Below are positions 7,009 to 16,957 of a stretch of DNA of 64,000 nt, in pieces; position 1 is the first letter of the stretch, and each line of letters opens with the position of its first letter. The DNA is from Bacteroidales bacterium (GTDB taxonomy: Bacteria; Bacteroidota; Bacteroidia; Bacteroidales; Tenuifilaceae). Location: positions 1 to 64,000 of the forward strand of contig JABFRB010000011.1 of assembly GCA_013141385.1 (NCBI GenBank), written 5' to 3'. Below the pieces are notes generated by a model. It saw nothing but the letters and a program-made list of their open reading frames with translations, did no database searches and was not told the origin of the DNA. The translations under genes were made by a program, and so were the position numbers.

Positions 7009-9921
7009 TTAGAATCCAAAAATATCTTCAAGTTTCAGTTTTGTAACTGGGCCATAAAGTTGTTCCAATTTTACAAAATCTAAATCAGATTCTTTTCCTA
7101 GGATAACATAAGTTTTAGGTTTTCCTTTTATATATTGTTCCTGAAATTTTTTGATATCAGCAAATGTAAAGGTTGGAATCTTTGAATAAAGATCCTTTCG
7201 AATATCCGTTTTCCTACCCATTTTCAGAGCATCAATATAGTTCCAGAGAAGATTCATTTTTGTGACTCTTTCGGTACGAATATCAGTTATTAAGGACTCC
7301 TTAGCAAGGTTAAAAGCATTGTCTGATTCAGGCATTTGGTTGAAAAGCTCGTTAAAAGCATTAAATGCGTCCACAATCTTATCGTTTTGGGTAGCAATAA
7401 AACTTGTGTTCATAAAAGGTTTATCGGGAGCATCAGGGATACTAAATGTAGAACGTGCAGAGTAGGCTAATCCTCGTTTTTCACGTAATTCTTGGAATAC
7501 GATGGTGTTCATACCTCCGCCAAAGTAATTGTTATACATTTCAGTTATTGGCACTAGTTCTTGATTGTATGGAATGCTTCGAGATACTGTTTGAAGATAT
7601 GATTGCTTGGCTTCGTAATGGGCAAAAACTATTCTATTGCTTGTTGTTTCTAATTCAGAGAATTTTTTCTCTAACGGATTAGGGTTAAATGTTTTTGGTA
7701 ATTTATGGTATTGCGATAAAATTTTATTTAGGCTACCCGGTTTAAGTGGTCCATAGTAAACGATTTTGTGAATGTATTTTGACAAGTCTTTAATTTTATT
7801 GGTTAAATCCTCTGGCTTTAGATTTTTAAGTTGTTCATCTGTAAGGATGTTTGTAAATGATGAATTGGGGCCAAATGTTGCATAACTTACTAATCCCTCA
7901 AAAACAGACCGTTGAGTTAGTTTGCTGTCGTTTCGGGCTTTAAGAACATTTGCGATATAACTATCTAAAACAGCCTTGTCTGGTTTACAATCATTTAGCA
8001 GATTCTCCATTAATGAAATGGCTTTTTCAGTATTGTCGCTTAGTCCAGAAACTAAAATTATAGTCTCATCTTTATCAACGTAAATGTTAAATGTACAGGC
8101 TAACTTATAAAATTCTTGCCCAATTTCGTCAGCCGATTTTTTTGATGTTCCAAGTAGTTGTAAGTATTGAGTTGCCAAATTAAGAGAAGGATCGCTGTTG
8201 CTCCCGAATGGAAAGTAGTATGCAAGGTTAAAGATTTTATTTTCAACATTCTCCTTACTTAGAATTTCGATTTCTTTTGTAATCGATTTCTTTTGAATAT
8301 CCTTTGTATAATCAATAAATACAGGTTCAACGGGAGTCACCTTGTTTGCTTTTATTCCTTTAAGGAAATCAGATTCTGAATCGCGGTTAATAAAAATAGG
8401 TGTTATTGCAGGCTTTTGAACTTTAGCAACATCCTCGGGTTTCCCCTTTCGTTTATAAACAACTACGTAGTTATTGTTTAAATTCTGCTTGGCAAAAGCA
8501 ACAAGTTGATCTTTGGTAATTTTTTCGAGTTTTGATATATACGAGATGGCATCCTTCCATTCTATTTTGTTTAAATAGCTATTGTACATAGCCCTTGCAC
8601 GACCTCCATTCGATTCGTACATACTCATTTCGCGAAGTTTAATGTTATTAATAGCCGCTTCTAGCATCCAATCAGGGAATTGTCCATTCTTTAAAAGTTC
8701 AATCTGATCGAGAATAAGTTTTTTAACTTCTTCGAGAGTTTGTCCACTTTTATTCCTTCCACTTAGGTTTAACATTGAGTAATCGGTTAACTTTTGATTA
8801 CTAGCACGTGATCCAAGTGTTAGCTGTTTTTTGTTGATATTTAAATCAATCAAACCTGCTTTCCCATTTGAAAGGATGGCAGCAAGCATATCAACCATAA
8901 TGACTTCACTTGAATTTGCACCAGGGAAACGGTATGCAATATTAATATTCTCGGCTTCGAGGCCAACCACCTCAAATTCTTTAGGTGACGTGATAGGCTC
9001 CTCTGGTTCAAATTTGAGTGTGGGAACATCTGATGGTTTTAATTTACTAAAGTATTTATCAATAACTTTTATTGCAACATCTGGATCGAAATCGCCAGAC
9101 ATTACAACAGCCATATTATTTGGAACGTAGTATTTTTCATAAAATTCTCTGATATTTTTCATCGAAGGATTTTTAAGATGTTCCGCTTCACCAAGAGTAG
9201 TTTGTTGTCCGTAGGGGTGGTTTGGAAATAGCCCTTTCATCATCATTTCACCTGCTTTTCTGCCATCGTTGGTTAACGACATGTTTTTTTCTTCATAAAC
9301 AGTTTCTAACTCAGTATGAAAGATTCGAAGAACGGGTTGAGAGAAACGATCGGCTTCAATTATAGCCCAATTTTCAAGTTCATTGCTAGGGATATTCTCC
9401 ATGAAGACGGTATAATCGTTGGATGTTCCTGCGTTACTGCCTTGTGAGCCAATTGCTGACATCAATTTGTCATACTCATTTGGAATTGCAAATTTTGAAG
9501 CTTTGTATGAAATGCTGTCTATGATATGGTAAATTGCATTACGTTTATCAGGATCGGTTTGAACTCTGTAAATTTCGAAAAGGGAATCAATTTTTTGTAT
9601 TAGCGGTTTTTCTTGTGACCAATCCAGCGAACCAAAATTAGGAGTTCCTTTAAACATCATATGTTCAAAGTAATGAGCTAGCCCAGTTGTTTGTTTAGGA
9701 TCGTTTTTACTTCCAACTCTAACGGCAATAAAAGTTTGAATACGTGGTTCTTCCTTGTAAACGGAGAGATAAACTTTTAATCCATTGCTTAAAGTATAAA
9801 TTCTGGCTTTTAATGGATCTCCAGCAATGGATTCATATTTATAATCCTGGGCTTTTGATACAAGAATAAAAAGCAAAAACATAAAGAATAAAAGTATCCT
9901 TTGAAGGTTAATTCTACGCAT
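7009..9921 (-). CDS. M16-family zinc metallopeptidase (two-lobed pitrilysin/insulinase type)
   Basis: A 970-residue secreted protease. A hydrophobic signal segment spans about residues 8-24. The inverted zinc motif HYFEH is at 83-87 (ligands H83 and H87, catalytic E86), and the downstream ETVYEE segment near 206-211 should give the third ligand. An insert of about 75 residues after the zinc site separates the halves of the first M16 domain. The C-terminal lobe contains the non-catalytic M16 signature ELREKRGLAYSARS, which contacts substrate. These proteins usually act on peptides in the periplasm. The length fits single-chain two-lobe family members. The start at MRRINLQR gives a sensible signal peptide. 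Confidence 0.93.
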   Translation of the reverse strand: MRRINLQRILLFFMFLLFILVSKAQDYKYESIAGDPLKARIYTLSNGLKVYLSVYKEEPRIQTFIAVRVGSKNDPKQTTGLAHYFEHMMFKGTPNFGSLDWSQEKPLIQKIDSLFEIYRVQTDPDKRNAIYHIIDSISYKASKFAIPNEYDKLMSAIGSQGSNAGTSNDYTVFMENIPSNELENWAIIEADRFSQPVLRIFHTELETVYEEKNMSLTNDGRKAGEMMMKGLFPNHPYGQQTTLGEAEHLKNPSMKNIREFYEKYYVPNNMAVVMSGDFDPDVAIKVIDKYFSKLKPSDVPTLKFEPEEPITSPKEFEVVGLEAENINIAYRFPGANSSEVIMVDMLAAILSNGKAGLIDLNINKKQLTLGSRASNQKLTDYSMLNLSGRNKSGQTLEEVKKLILDQIELLKNGQFPDWMLEAAINNIKLREMSMYESNGGRARAMYNSYLNKIEWKDAISYISKLEKITKDQLVAFAKQNLNNNYVVVYKRKGKPEDVAKVQKPAITPIFINRDSESDFLKGIKANKVTPVEPVFIDYTKDIQKKSITKEIEILSKENVENKIFNLAYYFPFGSNSDPSLNLATQYLQLLGTSKKSADEIGQEFYKLACTFNIYVDKDETIILVSGLSDNTEKAISLMENLLNDCKPDKAVLDSYIANVLKARNDSKLTQRSVFEGLVSYATFGPNSSFTNILTDEQLKNLKPEDLTNKIKDLSKYIHKIVYYGPLKPGSLNKILSQYHKLPKTFNPNPLEKKFSELETTSNRIVFAHYEAKQSYLQTVSRSIPYNQELVPITEMYNNYFGGGMNTIVFQELREKRGLAYSARSTFSIPDAPDKPFMNTSFIATQNDKIVDAFNAFNELFNQMPESDNAFNLAKESLITDIRTERVTKMNLLWNYIDALKMGRKTDIRKDLYSKIPTFTFADIKKFQEQYIKGKPKTYVILGKESDLDFVKLEQLYGPVTKLKLEDIFGF

Positions 9922-10157
9922 AATTTTTGAGTTTAGGATTTTATAATTAATTTAGACAATTTAGTTAAAAATAGTTTAAACCAAATACTTATTTTAATAT
10001 CAAATTTACAAAATAGTATGTAATTAAAACGTCCGAAAATCAATCAGAAAGGTGCGTGTGTTTTATAACTATACTATATGTTTTTTAAATAAGTACACTA
10101 AAATGATTGCTATTTTATAAAAATAGTATATGTTTAAAGTCTAAAAACTCTTTACAT

Positions 10158-12464
10158 ATGAAGATCAAGCTTAAGATTAGACAGAAAATACTCATTTACA
10201 TTCTTTCTGTATCTGCTTTGCTTTATGTAGTAGCAATAGGTTATATTGTAATAAGTTCACGTTCAGTTATCTCGCGTGATGCAATTACTAAAGCACAATA
10301 CTCAACAAGAGTTTCTGCTGATAAAATTGAAAAGGTTTTCGAGAGGGAACTCTCTTTGGTGAGAACCTTATCACAAGCTTTAACGATGTTTAAAGAGCTA
10401 CCCCATGAGCAGTGGAAAAAACTTTTTCTTGATATGTACCTCCCTATCCTTAGGGAAAACCCTCAAATTTATTCTTTGTGGGATAGCTGGGAGTATAATA
10501 GTTATGTTCCCGGTTATGTTAAGGATCATGGTAGATTCGTAATTACAACCTGGCGAGAGAATAATCAGATTAAATTCTTATATGATGAAAGGAGTATGAT
10601 TGTAGATCCTCCTTTGTATGGAAATTTTAAGAAAAATGGAGTTGAGTCTGTTTGGGAGCCTTATATTGATCAAGTTACCAAGGGTAAGGCTGAAGTTAAA
10701 CTCATGGTAACATTTGGTTCACCAATTTATGTTGATGGTAAATTTGTTGGAATTATAGCTACTGATGTTGGCCTTGAAAGTTTACAAGATATTGTTTCCA
10801 AGGTAAAACCCGTAGAAGGAAGTTATGCCTTTTTAGTTTCAAACAAAGGAATAATTGCGGGTCATTCTAATAAAGAACTTCTTGACAAGAATATTAAAGA
10901 TATTTTACCGGAAGTTTTTGAATCAGAGAAGATTCTTGATAGAATACAAAAAGGAACAGAATTTTACTTCATTAAAACAGATGAGCTTGGAAATAAACAA
11001 TTAATGTGCTTTGCTCCAATTGTTGCTGGAAAGACTACAACTCCTTGGTCTCTTGTGTTATCAATACCATTAAACGTTATAACAAAAGAGGCGGATACAA
11101 CATTATATGTTTCATTGGGGGTGGGTTTAGGAGGTTTACTACTAATAATAATTGTGCTGATTTTTGTGTCCGACAACCTCACAAAACCTATTAAACGTAT
11201 TACTTCAAGCCTTAAGCGTTTAGCTCAGGGAGAGATATCAGACGATTTAATCATCGATATTAAAACTGGTGATGAGATAGAGGAGATGTCAAATGCTTTG
11301 AATATCTCAGTTGAAGGATTGAATAATAAGGCTCTTTCAGCAATAAATATTGGCAAAGGAACCTACGATTCTGAGATTACTCTTCTTAGCGATAAGGATA
11401 TGTTAGGGAAGTCACTTATTGATATGAGGAATAGTTTGAAAAATGCTCATTTAGAGGAAGAAAAGCGTAAAATAGAAGATCAAAAGCGTACTTGGGCTAA
11501 CGAGGGTTTTGCTAAGTTTGCAGATATCCTGCGCCAAAACAATAATGATTTTCAGGCTCTTTGCGATAGTGTTATTAGGAATTTGGTTAAATACTTACAG
11601 GCCAATCAAGGTGGAATATTTATGTGGAGCGATGAGGATAAAAACGACCCCCACTTTAACCTTGTTACTACCTTTGCTTGGGATCGAAAAAAGTATGTTA
11701 CCAAACGGCTTGAAAAAGGAGAAGGTTTGGTTGGAGCCTGTGCAATGGAGAAGGAAACAATATACTTAACTGATGTGCCTGAGGATTATGTAGCTATTAC
11801 ATCTGGACTTGGTAGTGCTAACCCCCGATGCGTAATTCTAGTCCCCTTAAAGCATGAGGAGAAAGTTCTTGGAGTTATTGAAATGGCATCGTTTAAGGTG
11901 ATAGAAAAACACCAAATTGATTTCCTTGAAAAAATAGGGGAGAGTATAGCATCCACTATATCAGCTGTGAGGATAAATGCCCGTACAAAGCAATTGCTTG
12001 AGCAGTCGCAGCAACAGGCCGAGGAGATGTTAGCACAGGAAGAAGAGGTGCGGCAGAATATGGAGGAATTAATGGCTACTCAAGAGGAAAATGCTCGTAA
12101 AACTAGTGAAATTGAAGGATTGCTTGCATCTCTTAATGCTGGTTCGTATATGGTTGAATATGATCTGAATGGAGTGATAACCAATGCTAATGATGCCTAT
12201 TTAAGTAGATTAGGAATTTCTAGGAGTCAAATAATAGGTATTCATCATTCTGGAGGCCTAGCAATGACTGAGAGCCAAAAGAAGGAGTATGGCAAATTTT
12301 GGGATGATTTAAGGGCAGGCGTTACTAAAAAAGTGAAATCTGTAATGACCTACGAGAATAAAACGGTTTCACTTATAGAAACATACTTCCCTGTTACTGA
12401 TGGAGAGGGGAATGTCATCAAAATAATGAAGATGTCCCACGAAATTGATGAGTTTAAAGATTAA
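10158..12464 (+). CDS. Membrane sensor: Cache-HAMP-GAF-PAS, no output domain (copy 1)
   Basis: A 768-residue protein. The ATG at 10158 was chosen over one 51 bases upstream because its paralog at 13211 starts with the same MKIKLKIRQK and is also exactly 768 residues long. Order of domains: TM1 about 12-34; an extracytoplasmic Cache-type sensor (contains SLWDSWEY and GSPIYVDGKFVGIIATDV) to about 305; TM2 about 317-338; HAMP 339-395; GAF about 455-610 (QANQGGIFMW, GEGLVGACAMEKETI); a Gln/Glu-rich coiled coil (EQSQQQAEEM, EEEVRQNMEEL); and a PAS domain from about 650 to the end. No histidine kinase, GGDEF, phosphatase or chemotaxis signalling domain follows. It would sense a small ligand and must act through a partner. 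Confidence 0.85.
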   Translation: MKIKLKIRQKILIYILSVSALLYVVAIGYIVISSRSVISRDAITKAQYSTRVSADKIEKVFERELSLVRTLSQALTMFKELPHEQWKKLFLDMYLPILRENPQIYSLWDSWEYNSYVPGYVKDHGRFVITTWRENNQIKFLYDERSMIVDPPLYGNFKKNGVESVWEPYIDQVTKGKAEVKLMVTFGSPIYVDGKFVGIIATDVGLESLQDIVSKVKPVEGSYAFLVSNKGIIAGHSNKELLDKNIKDILPEVFESEKILDRIQKGTEFYFIKTDELGNKQLMCFAPIVAGKTTTPWSLVLSIPLNVITKEADTTLYVSLGVGLGGLLLIIIVLIFVSDNLTKPIKRITSSLKRLAQGEISDDLIIDIKTGDEIEEMSNALNISVEGLNNKALSAINIGKGTYDSEITLLSDKDMLGKSLIDMRNSLKNAHLEEEKRKIEDQKRTWANEGFAKFADILRQNNNDFQALCDSVIRNLVKYLQANQGGIFMWSDEDKNDPHFNLVTTFAWDRKKYVTKRLEKGEGLVGACAMEKETIYLTDVPEDYVAITSGLGSANPRCVILVPLKHEEKVLGVIEMASFKVIEKHQIDFLEKIGESIASTISAVRINARTKQLLEQSQQQAEEMLAQEEEVRQNMEELMATQEENARKTSEIEGLLASLNAGSYMVEYDLNGVITNANDAYLSRLGISRSQIIGIHHSGGLAMTESQKKEYGKFWDDLRAGVTKKVKSVMTYENKTVSLIETYFPVTDGEGNVIKIMKMSHEIDEFKD

Positions 12465-12516
12465 TTATAGTATAGGAAACTCAAATTTCAAGAAATTATA
12501 TTACAGTTTAAAGGAT

Positions 12517-12550
12517 ATTTAAAGGTTTGCTGCAAAGCAAACCTTTAAAT
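12517..12550 (+). terminator. Hairpin after sensor copy 1
   Basis: Perfect 15-bp stem ATTTAAAGGTTTGCT / AGCAAACCTTTAAAT around a GCAA loop, 50 bases past the stop. There is no long T tail, so it could be a processing or stability hairpin rather than a classical terminator. Confidence 0.6.
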
Positions 12551-12724
12551 ATTGTTATGTATTCAATCAACAGTTGGATAAAAGAGAATTTTATATACAA
12601 CCCCATTTTATTGAGATTTCTACATTACTGGTATTAAGTTATTGCCAATAATTAATACTTAGGGTATCTTTTATTGCCTAAGGTGTCATTCCACGATTAC
12701 CCGATTGCTTCCTGTTCATTAATA

Positions 12725-12948
12725 TAACGCAAGTTCGATGTAAGTATAACATATTGATCCTAGCATAGTGTCAGATTGTTGCTTTGTCATGCTGAACAAA
12801 GTGAAATCCGAAGGATTCGCTGAAAGCAACCATCTGTTTTATAAACAATTAGATCCTTCGCTTCGCTCAGAACCGAGCTTGCGAACCGAACGTAGTGAGC
12901 TCAGCTAGTTCGGCGGAGCCAATGACACCTTACATCGAACTGACGTTA
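12725..12948. mobile_element. MITE-like element, copy 2
   Basis: A 224-bp element with inverted ends TAACGCAAGTTCGATGTAAG (left) and TAACGTCAGTTCGATGTAAG (right, reverse complement), 18 of 20 matching. It is flanked by the direct repeat ATA (12722-12724 and 12949-12951). The interior is closely similar to the copy at 3733-3960. The rest of 12465-13210 is AT-rich leader without coding potential. Confidence 0.7.
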
Positions 12949-13210
12949 ATATAGAAAAATCAGTAAAAACGATATTGCAATTCCACAAGTTAGTATCGTT
13001 TTATTTATCTAATAAAAAATTATTGAAATTTATTTTACCCTTTTATGATGCTGATTTGAGACTATTTTAATGATATCTTAAAGATTCCATAATCATGCCT
13101 GATATTTACAATCATTAGTAATAAATAAGAATGAATTTATTTATATTTCCGTAATATAGGTTGTTGTTTTTTAAAAAATAAAGTACTTTTAAAAGTCAAA
13201 AATTTGTGTT

Positions 13211-15517
13211 ATGAAGATTAAATTAAAGATTAGACAAAAAATACTTCTTTATATCTTGTCTGTTTCAGCGTTATTGTACATTGTTGCTATTGGCTATATT
13301 GTTTTAGATTCTCGGAAGAATTTGTTGAATGAGTCAATGAATATTTCAAAACTTTCAACGAGACTTGCAGCAAGTGAAATAAAATTATTTTTTGAAAAGG
13401 ATTTGTCCCTTACAAGAACTCTATCCAATGCTTTTTCAATTTACAGGAATATGCCACCAGAAAAATGGCAGCAGCTTTGGGTAGATATGTATATACCTGT
13501 ATTAAAGGCCAATCCTCATATATACACTTTATGGGATAGTTGGGAGTATAAAGGATTTGTTCTGGGTTATGATAAGGATTATGGAAGAGTTGCGCATACT
13601 GTAACTAGGATATCAAATGAAATTAAAGTTAATAGAGAAAGCAGGAGTATGAATGGAGATCCTGCCTTATATGGTGGTTTTAAGAAGGATGCAATTGAAG
13701 CTCTATGGGAACCATATTATGACCAGTTTATTTTTGGTGACATGGAACGTAAATTACTTATTACGCTCGGTTCGCCTGTAAGTATTAATGGCAAATATGT
13801 TGGAATGGTTGGCGCTGATGTTGAGTTAGCTACTTTGCAGGAGAATATCTCTAAAATAAGTCCGTTTGAAGGAAGTTTTGCTTTTTTAGTTTCAAATAAA
13901 GCAGTGATAACTGCGCACCCTAATAAGAATTATATTTTCAAGAAATTGGAAAATTTGTATAAAAATGATTTTTTTAACGAGAAACTTGGAGATAGGATTG
14001 CAAAAGGGGAGGAGTTTTCTTATTACCATACTGATTCACTTGGAAAAGAATACTATGTGTGCTATTCTCCAGTAAAAGTTAGCAATATACCAACTCCTTG
14101 GGCTTTAGTAATATCAACTCCTTTAAAGGTATTAACACAAAAGGCAGATAGATCTCTATATGTTTCACTCTTTGTTGGATCTATCGGATTATTAGTTATT
14201 GTTATACTCTTAATATTCGTATCCGAAAATATTGCAAAACCTATCCGTAGTATCACCAAAAGCCTTAAACGTTTAGCCACTGGAGAGATATCGGACGATT
14301 TGTTAATTGATATTAGAACTGGTGACGAGATTGAAGAGATGTCTGAGGCACTGAATACTTCGGTTCAAGGTTTAAATAATAAGGCTCTATCCGCTATTGA
14401 TATTGGTAAAGGCTTCTACGAATCCAATATTACTCTGTTAAGCGAAAAGGATATGCTTGGCAAATCACTTATCGATATGAGGGATAGCCTTATGAAGGCT
14501 CATCTTGAGGAAGAGAAGCGCAAGGAAGATGATAAAAAGCGAGCGTGGGCTAATGAGGGTTTTGCGAAGTTTGCTGATATTCTGCGTCAGAACAGTAACG
14601 ATTTTCATGCTCTCTGTGATAGCGTTATCAAAAATTTAGTTAAATACTTAGATGCAAATCAGGGTGGAGTTTTTTTATGGAACGAGGAGGATAAGAACGA
14701 TCCACACTTTGATCTTGTTTCTACTTTCGCATGGGATCGAAAGAAGTATATTAAAAAACGAATTGAAAAAGGAGAAGGAATGGTTGGGGCTTGTGCTCTG
14801 GAGAAAGAAACAATCTTTTTAACGGACGTCCCTGAGGATTATGTGGAAATTACATCAGGGCTTGGTAAAGCTAGCCCCAATTGCGTAATTCTTGTACCAT
14901 TAATGCATGAGGAGCAAGTCTTAGGTGTTGTTGAGATGGCATCGTTTAGTGTTATTGAAAAGCACCAAATTGATTTCCTTGAGAAGATAGGGGAGAGCAT
15001 AGCATCTACTATATCCTCTGTTAGGATTAATGTACGTACAAAAGATTTGCTTGAGCAGTCGCAACAGCAAGCCGAGGAGATGTCGGCACAAGAGGAAGAG
15101 GTGCGCCAAAACATAGAGGAACTCATGGCTACTCAGGAGGAAGCTACCCGTAAATCGAATGAAATAGAGGGATTGCTTTCTTCTCTTAATTCAGCTTCAT
15201 ACATGGTTGAGTACGACCTAACAGGGGTGATAACCAACGTGAATGATGCTTTTTTACAACAACTGGGGATGACAGAACAACAGATGATTGGAAGACATCA
15301 TTCTGATAATATCGAGATGACTGAAAGACAGAAAAAAGGATACGGTAAGTTTTGGGAAGATCTTAGATCAGGCATAAGTAAAAAAGTTAAATCAAATATA
15401 CACTGGGATGGCAAATCGGTAGCATTTATTGAAACGTACTTCCCAGTGAACGATGGTGAGGGTAAAATTAACAAGATAATGAAGATATCTCACCGACTCG
15501 AAGAGTTTAAGGAATAG
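13211..15517 (+). CDS. Membrane sensor: Cache-HAMP-GAF-PAS, no output domain (copy 2)
   Basis: A 768-residue paralog of the protein at 10158 with the same architecture and no output domain. The extracytoplasmic Cache domain is the most diverged part: it keeps TLWDSWEY and GSPVSINGKYVGMVGADV but differs widely around them. HAMP, GAF, the coiled coil and PAS are highly similar. That pattern fits duplication followed by a change of ligand with the same intracellular partner. Leaders of the two genes both carry TTTTTTAAA...AAGTAC-like sequence before the start. The end of the gene is followed by a hairpin shared with the convergent 2-oxoglutarate dehydrogenase E2 gene. Confidence 0.85.
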   Translation: MKIKLKIRQKILLYILSVSALLYIVAIGYIVLDSRKNLLNESMNISKLSTRLAASEIKLFFEKDLSLTRTLSNAFSIYRNMPPEKWQQLWVDMYIPVLKANPHIYTLWDSWEYKGFVLGYDKDYGRVAHTVTRISNEIKVNRESRSMNGDPALYGGFKKDAIEALWEPYYDQFIFGDMERKLLITLGSPVSINGKYVGMVGADVELATLQENISKISPFEGSFAFLVSNKAVITAHPNKNYIFKKLENLYKNDFFNEKLGDRIAKGEEFSYYHTDSLGKEYYVCYSPVKVSNIPTPWALVISTPLKVLTQKADRSLYVSLFVGSIGLLVIVILLIFVSENIAKPIRSITKSLKRLATGEISDDLLIDIRTGDEIEEMSEALNTSVQGLNNKALSAIDIGKGFYESNITLLSEKDMLGKSLIDMRDSLMKAHLEEEKRKEDDKKRAWANEGFAKFADILRQNSNDFHALCDSVIKNLVKYLDANQGGVFLWNEEDKNDPHFDLVSTFAWDRKKYIKKRIEKGEGMVGACALEKETIFLTDVPEDYVEITSGLGKASPNCVILVPLMHEEQVLGVVEMASFSVIEKHQIDFLEKIGESIASTISSVRINVRTKDLLEQSQQQAEEMSAQEEEVRQNIEELMATQEEATRKSNEIEGLLSSLNSASYMVEYDLTGVITNVNDAFLQQLGMTEQQMIGRHHSDNIEMTERQKKGYGKFWEDLRSGISKKVKSNIHWDGKSVAFIETYFPVNDGEGKINKIMKISHRLEEFKE

Positions 15518-15526
15518 AAAATAATA

Positions 15527-15556
15527 AAGAAAAGCACTTGAAAGGGTGCTTTTCTT
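15527..15556. terminator. Bidirectional terminator between sensor 2 and the E2 gene
   Basis: Stem AAGAAAAGCAC / GTGCTTTTCTT with an eight-base loop. The right arm overlaps the stop codon of the minus-strand gene at 15555, so the hairpin serves or overlaps both convergent genes. Confidence 0.75.
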
Positions 15557-16802
15557 ATATCCCAATTAACCGTTTATCCATGTTATTCCCCTCGAAAAGC
15601 ATTGATTCTGGTTTTTCTATCATTTGCTTCACTTTCAACAGAAAACCAACAGAATCTTTACCATCAATTATACGATGATCGTAGCTAAAGGCAACGTACA
15701 TAATGGGTCGGATTTCAACCTTACTATTAATGGCAACTGGTCGGTCAACAATATTGTGCATTCCTAAAATACCCGATTGTGGAGGATTGAGTATTGGAGT
15801 TGATAGCATCGAGCCAAAAATTCCACCATTAGTAATTGTAAAAGTTCCGCCTGTTAGATCCTCTATTCCAATCCTTCCCGAACGCCCCTTTTCTGCTAGT
15901 GCTGCAATACCTTTTTCAATCTCGCCAAAGGTAAGCCTTTCAGCATTTTTTATTACCGGTACCATTAGCCCTTTAGGGGTTTGCACTGCAATACCAATAT
16001 CAAAGTAGTTTGGGGTTACAATTTCATCTTTGTCTAAGAATGAGTTGACCAATGGATGCTGTTTAAGGGCTTCGACCACTGCTTTTGTGAAGAAAGACAT
16101 TAATCCTAATTTTACTCCATATTTCTCCTGAAATGCTTGCTGATAGGTTTTTCTGATTTCCATAACCCTACTCATATCTACCTCATTAAAGGTGGTGAGC
16201 ATTGCTGTTTGGTTTTTTACAGAGACTAGGCGTTCGCTTAATTTCTTTCGGAGTTGTGACATCTTAACCCGTTCCTCAACTCTTTCGCCCGAAATATGAG
16301 GTTGTGAGAATAGATTTTGATGCTTTACTAATTCAACCTCATGGGTTGATATTTTTTTCAATCCATTTAGAATATCATCAATTGAAAGATTTTCATCCTT
16401 CATCATTTTTTCGGCAAGAGGGGTGATTTTAACTTTTAGATCTTTGTTGTCAATATCTTTTTTCTCATCTATTTGCTTTGGTTTATCTTCCACTTTAACT
16501 TTTACAGGAATTTCCTCCTTTTTGGGAGGTATTGTATCAACTTTAGATTTTACTTCGGGTTTAGCACCAGACGTATCGATTGTACAAGCAATTTCATTAA
16601 TCTTTATTGTTGTTCCTGCCTGAATAGCTATTTTAATTATACCGCTAGCCGCTGCAATTAATGGAAGTGTTGCTTTTTCGGACTCAACCTCAGCAACCTC
16701 CTGATCTTTATCTACCCAACTATTATCTTCAACCAGCCAACGTGCTAGTTCTACTTCGGATATTGATTCTCCTGGACTTGGTATACGGATTTCTATAATC
16801 AT
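15555..16802 (-). CDS. sucB: 2-oxoglutarate dehydrogenase E2 (dihydrolipoyl succinyltransferase)
   Basis: A 415-residue E2 of the 2-oxoglutarate dehydrogenase complex (TCA cycle). It takes succinyl from E1 on a lipoyl arm and passes it to CoA. The N-terminal lipoyl domain has the modified Lys at 43 (VESEKATL). A Lys/Glu/Pro-rich linker follows, then a short E1/E3-binding region (ITPLAEKMMKDENLSIDDI, about 127-145). The catalytic acyltransferase domain ends with the active-site DHRIIDG (His376, Asp380). The gene is downstream of E1 on the same strand with 155 bases between, containing a strong inverted repeat. No E3 gene is adjacent, which is usual because E3 is shared. Confidence 0.93.
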   Translation of the reverse strand: MIIEIRIPSPGESISEVELARWLVEDNSWVDKDQEVAEVESEKATLPLIAAASGIIKIAIQAGTTIKINEIACTIDTSGAKPEVKSKVDTIPPKKEEIPVKVKVEDKPKQIDEKKDIDNKDLKVKITPLAEKMMKDENLSIDDILNGLKKISTHEVELVKHQNLFSQPHISGERVEERVKMSQLRKKLSERLVSVKNQTAMLTTFNEVDMSRVMEIRKTYQQAFQEKYGVKLGLMSFFTKAVVEALKQHPLVNSFLDKDEIVTPNYFDIGIAVQTPKGLMVPVIKNAERLTFGEIEKGIAALAEKGRSGRIGIEDLTGGTFTITNGGIFGSMLSTPILNPPQSGILGMHNIVDRPVAINSKVEIRPIMYVAFSYDHRIIDGKDSVGFLLKVKQMIEKPESMLFEGNNMDKRLIGI

Positions 16803-16855
16803 AAAATTATTTATTACAATTTCTAATATTTAGTAAGTTAATAGTGCTTAGAATT

Positions 16856-16911
16856 TTTAGAGTGCCTAAAGTAATGCTAATGGCAACTTTTTTAACTTTA
16901 GGCACTCTAAA
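16856..16911 (-). repeat. 17-bp inverted repeat between sucA and sucB
   Basis: Perfect inverted repeat TTTAGAGTGCCTAAAGT (16856-16872) and its complement (16895-16911), followed by two further degenerate copies of TACTTTAG-GCAC up to about 16950. In the sucA-sucB transcript it would form a hairpin of 17 bp with a 22-base loop. It may adjust the E1:E2 ratio by processing or partial termination. Confidence 0.6.
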
Positions 16912-16957
16912 TACTTTAGTGCACTCTAAGTACTTTAGCACACTTTAAGTACTTTTT

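Noticed and set aside
10107-10157. Upstream ATG of the first sensor gene
   Set aside because: It adds 17 residues absent from the paralog, and both proteins are 768 residues when started at MKIKLKIRQK.
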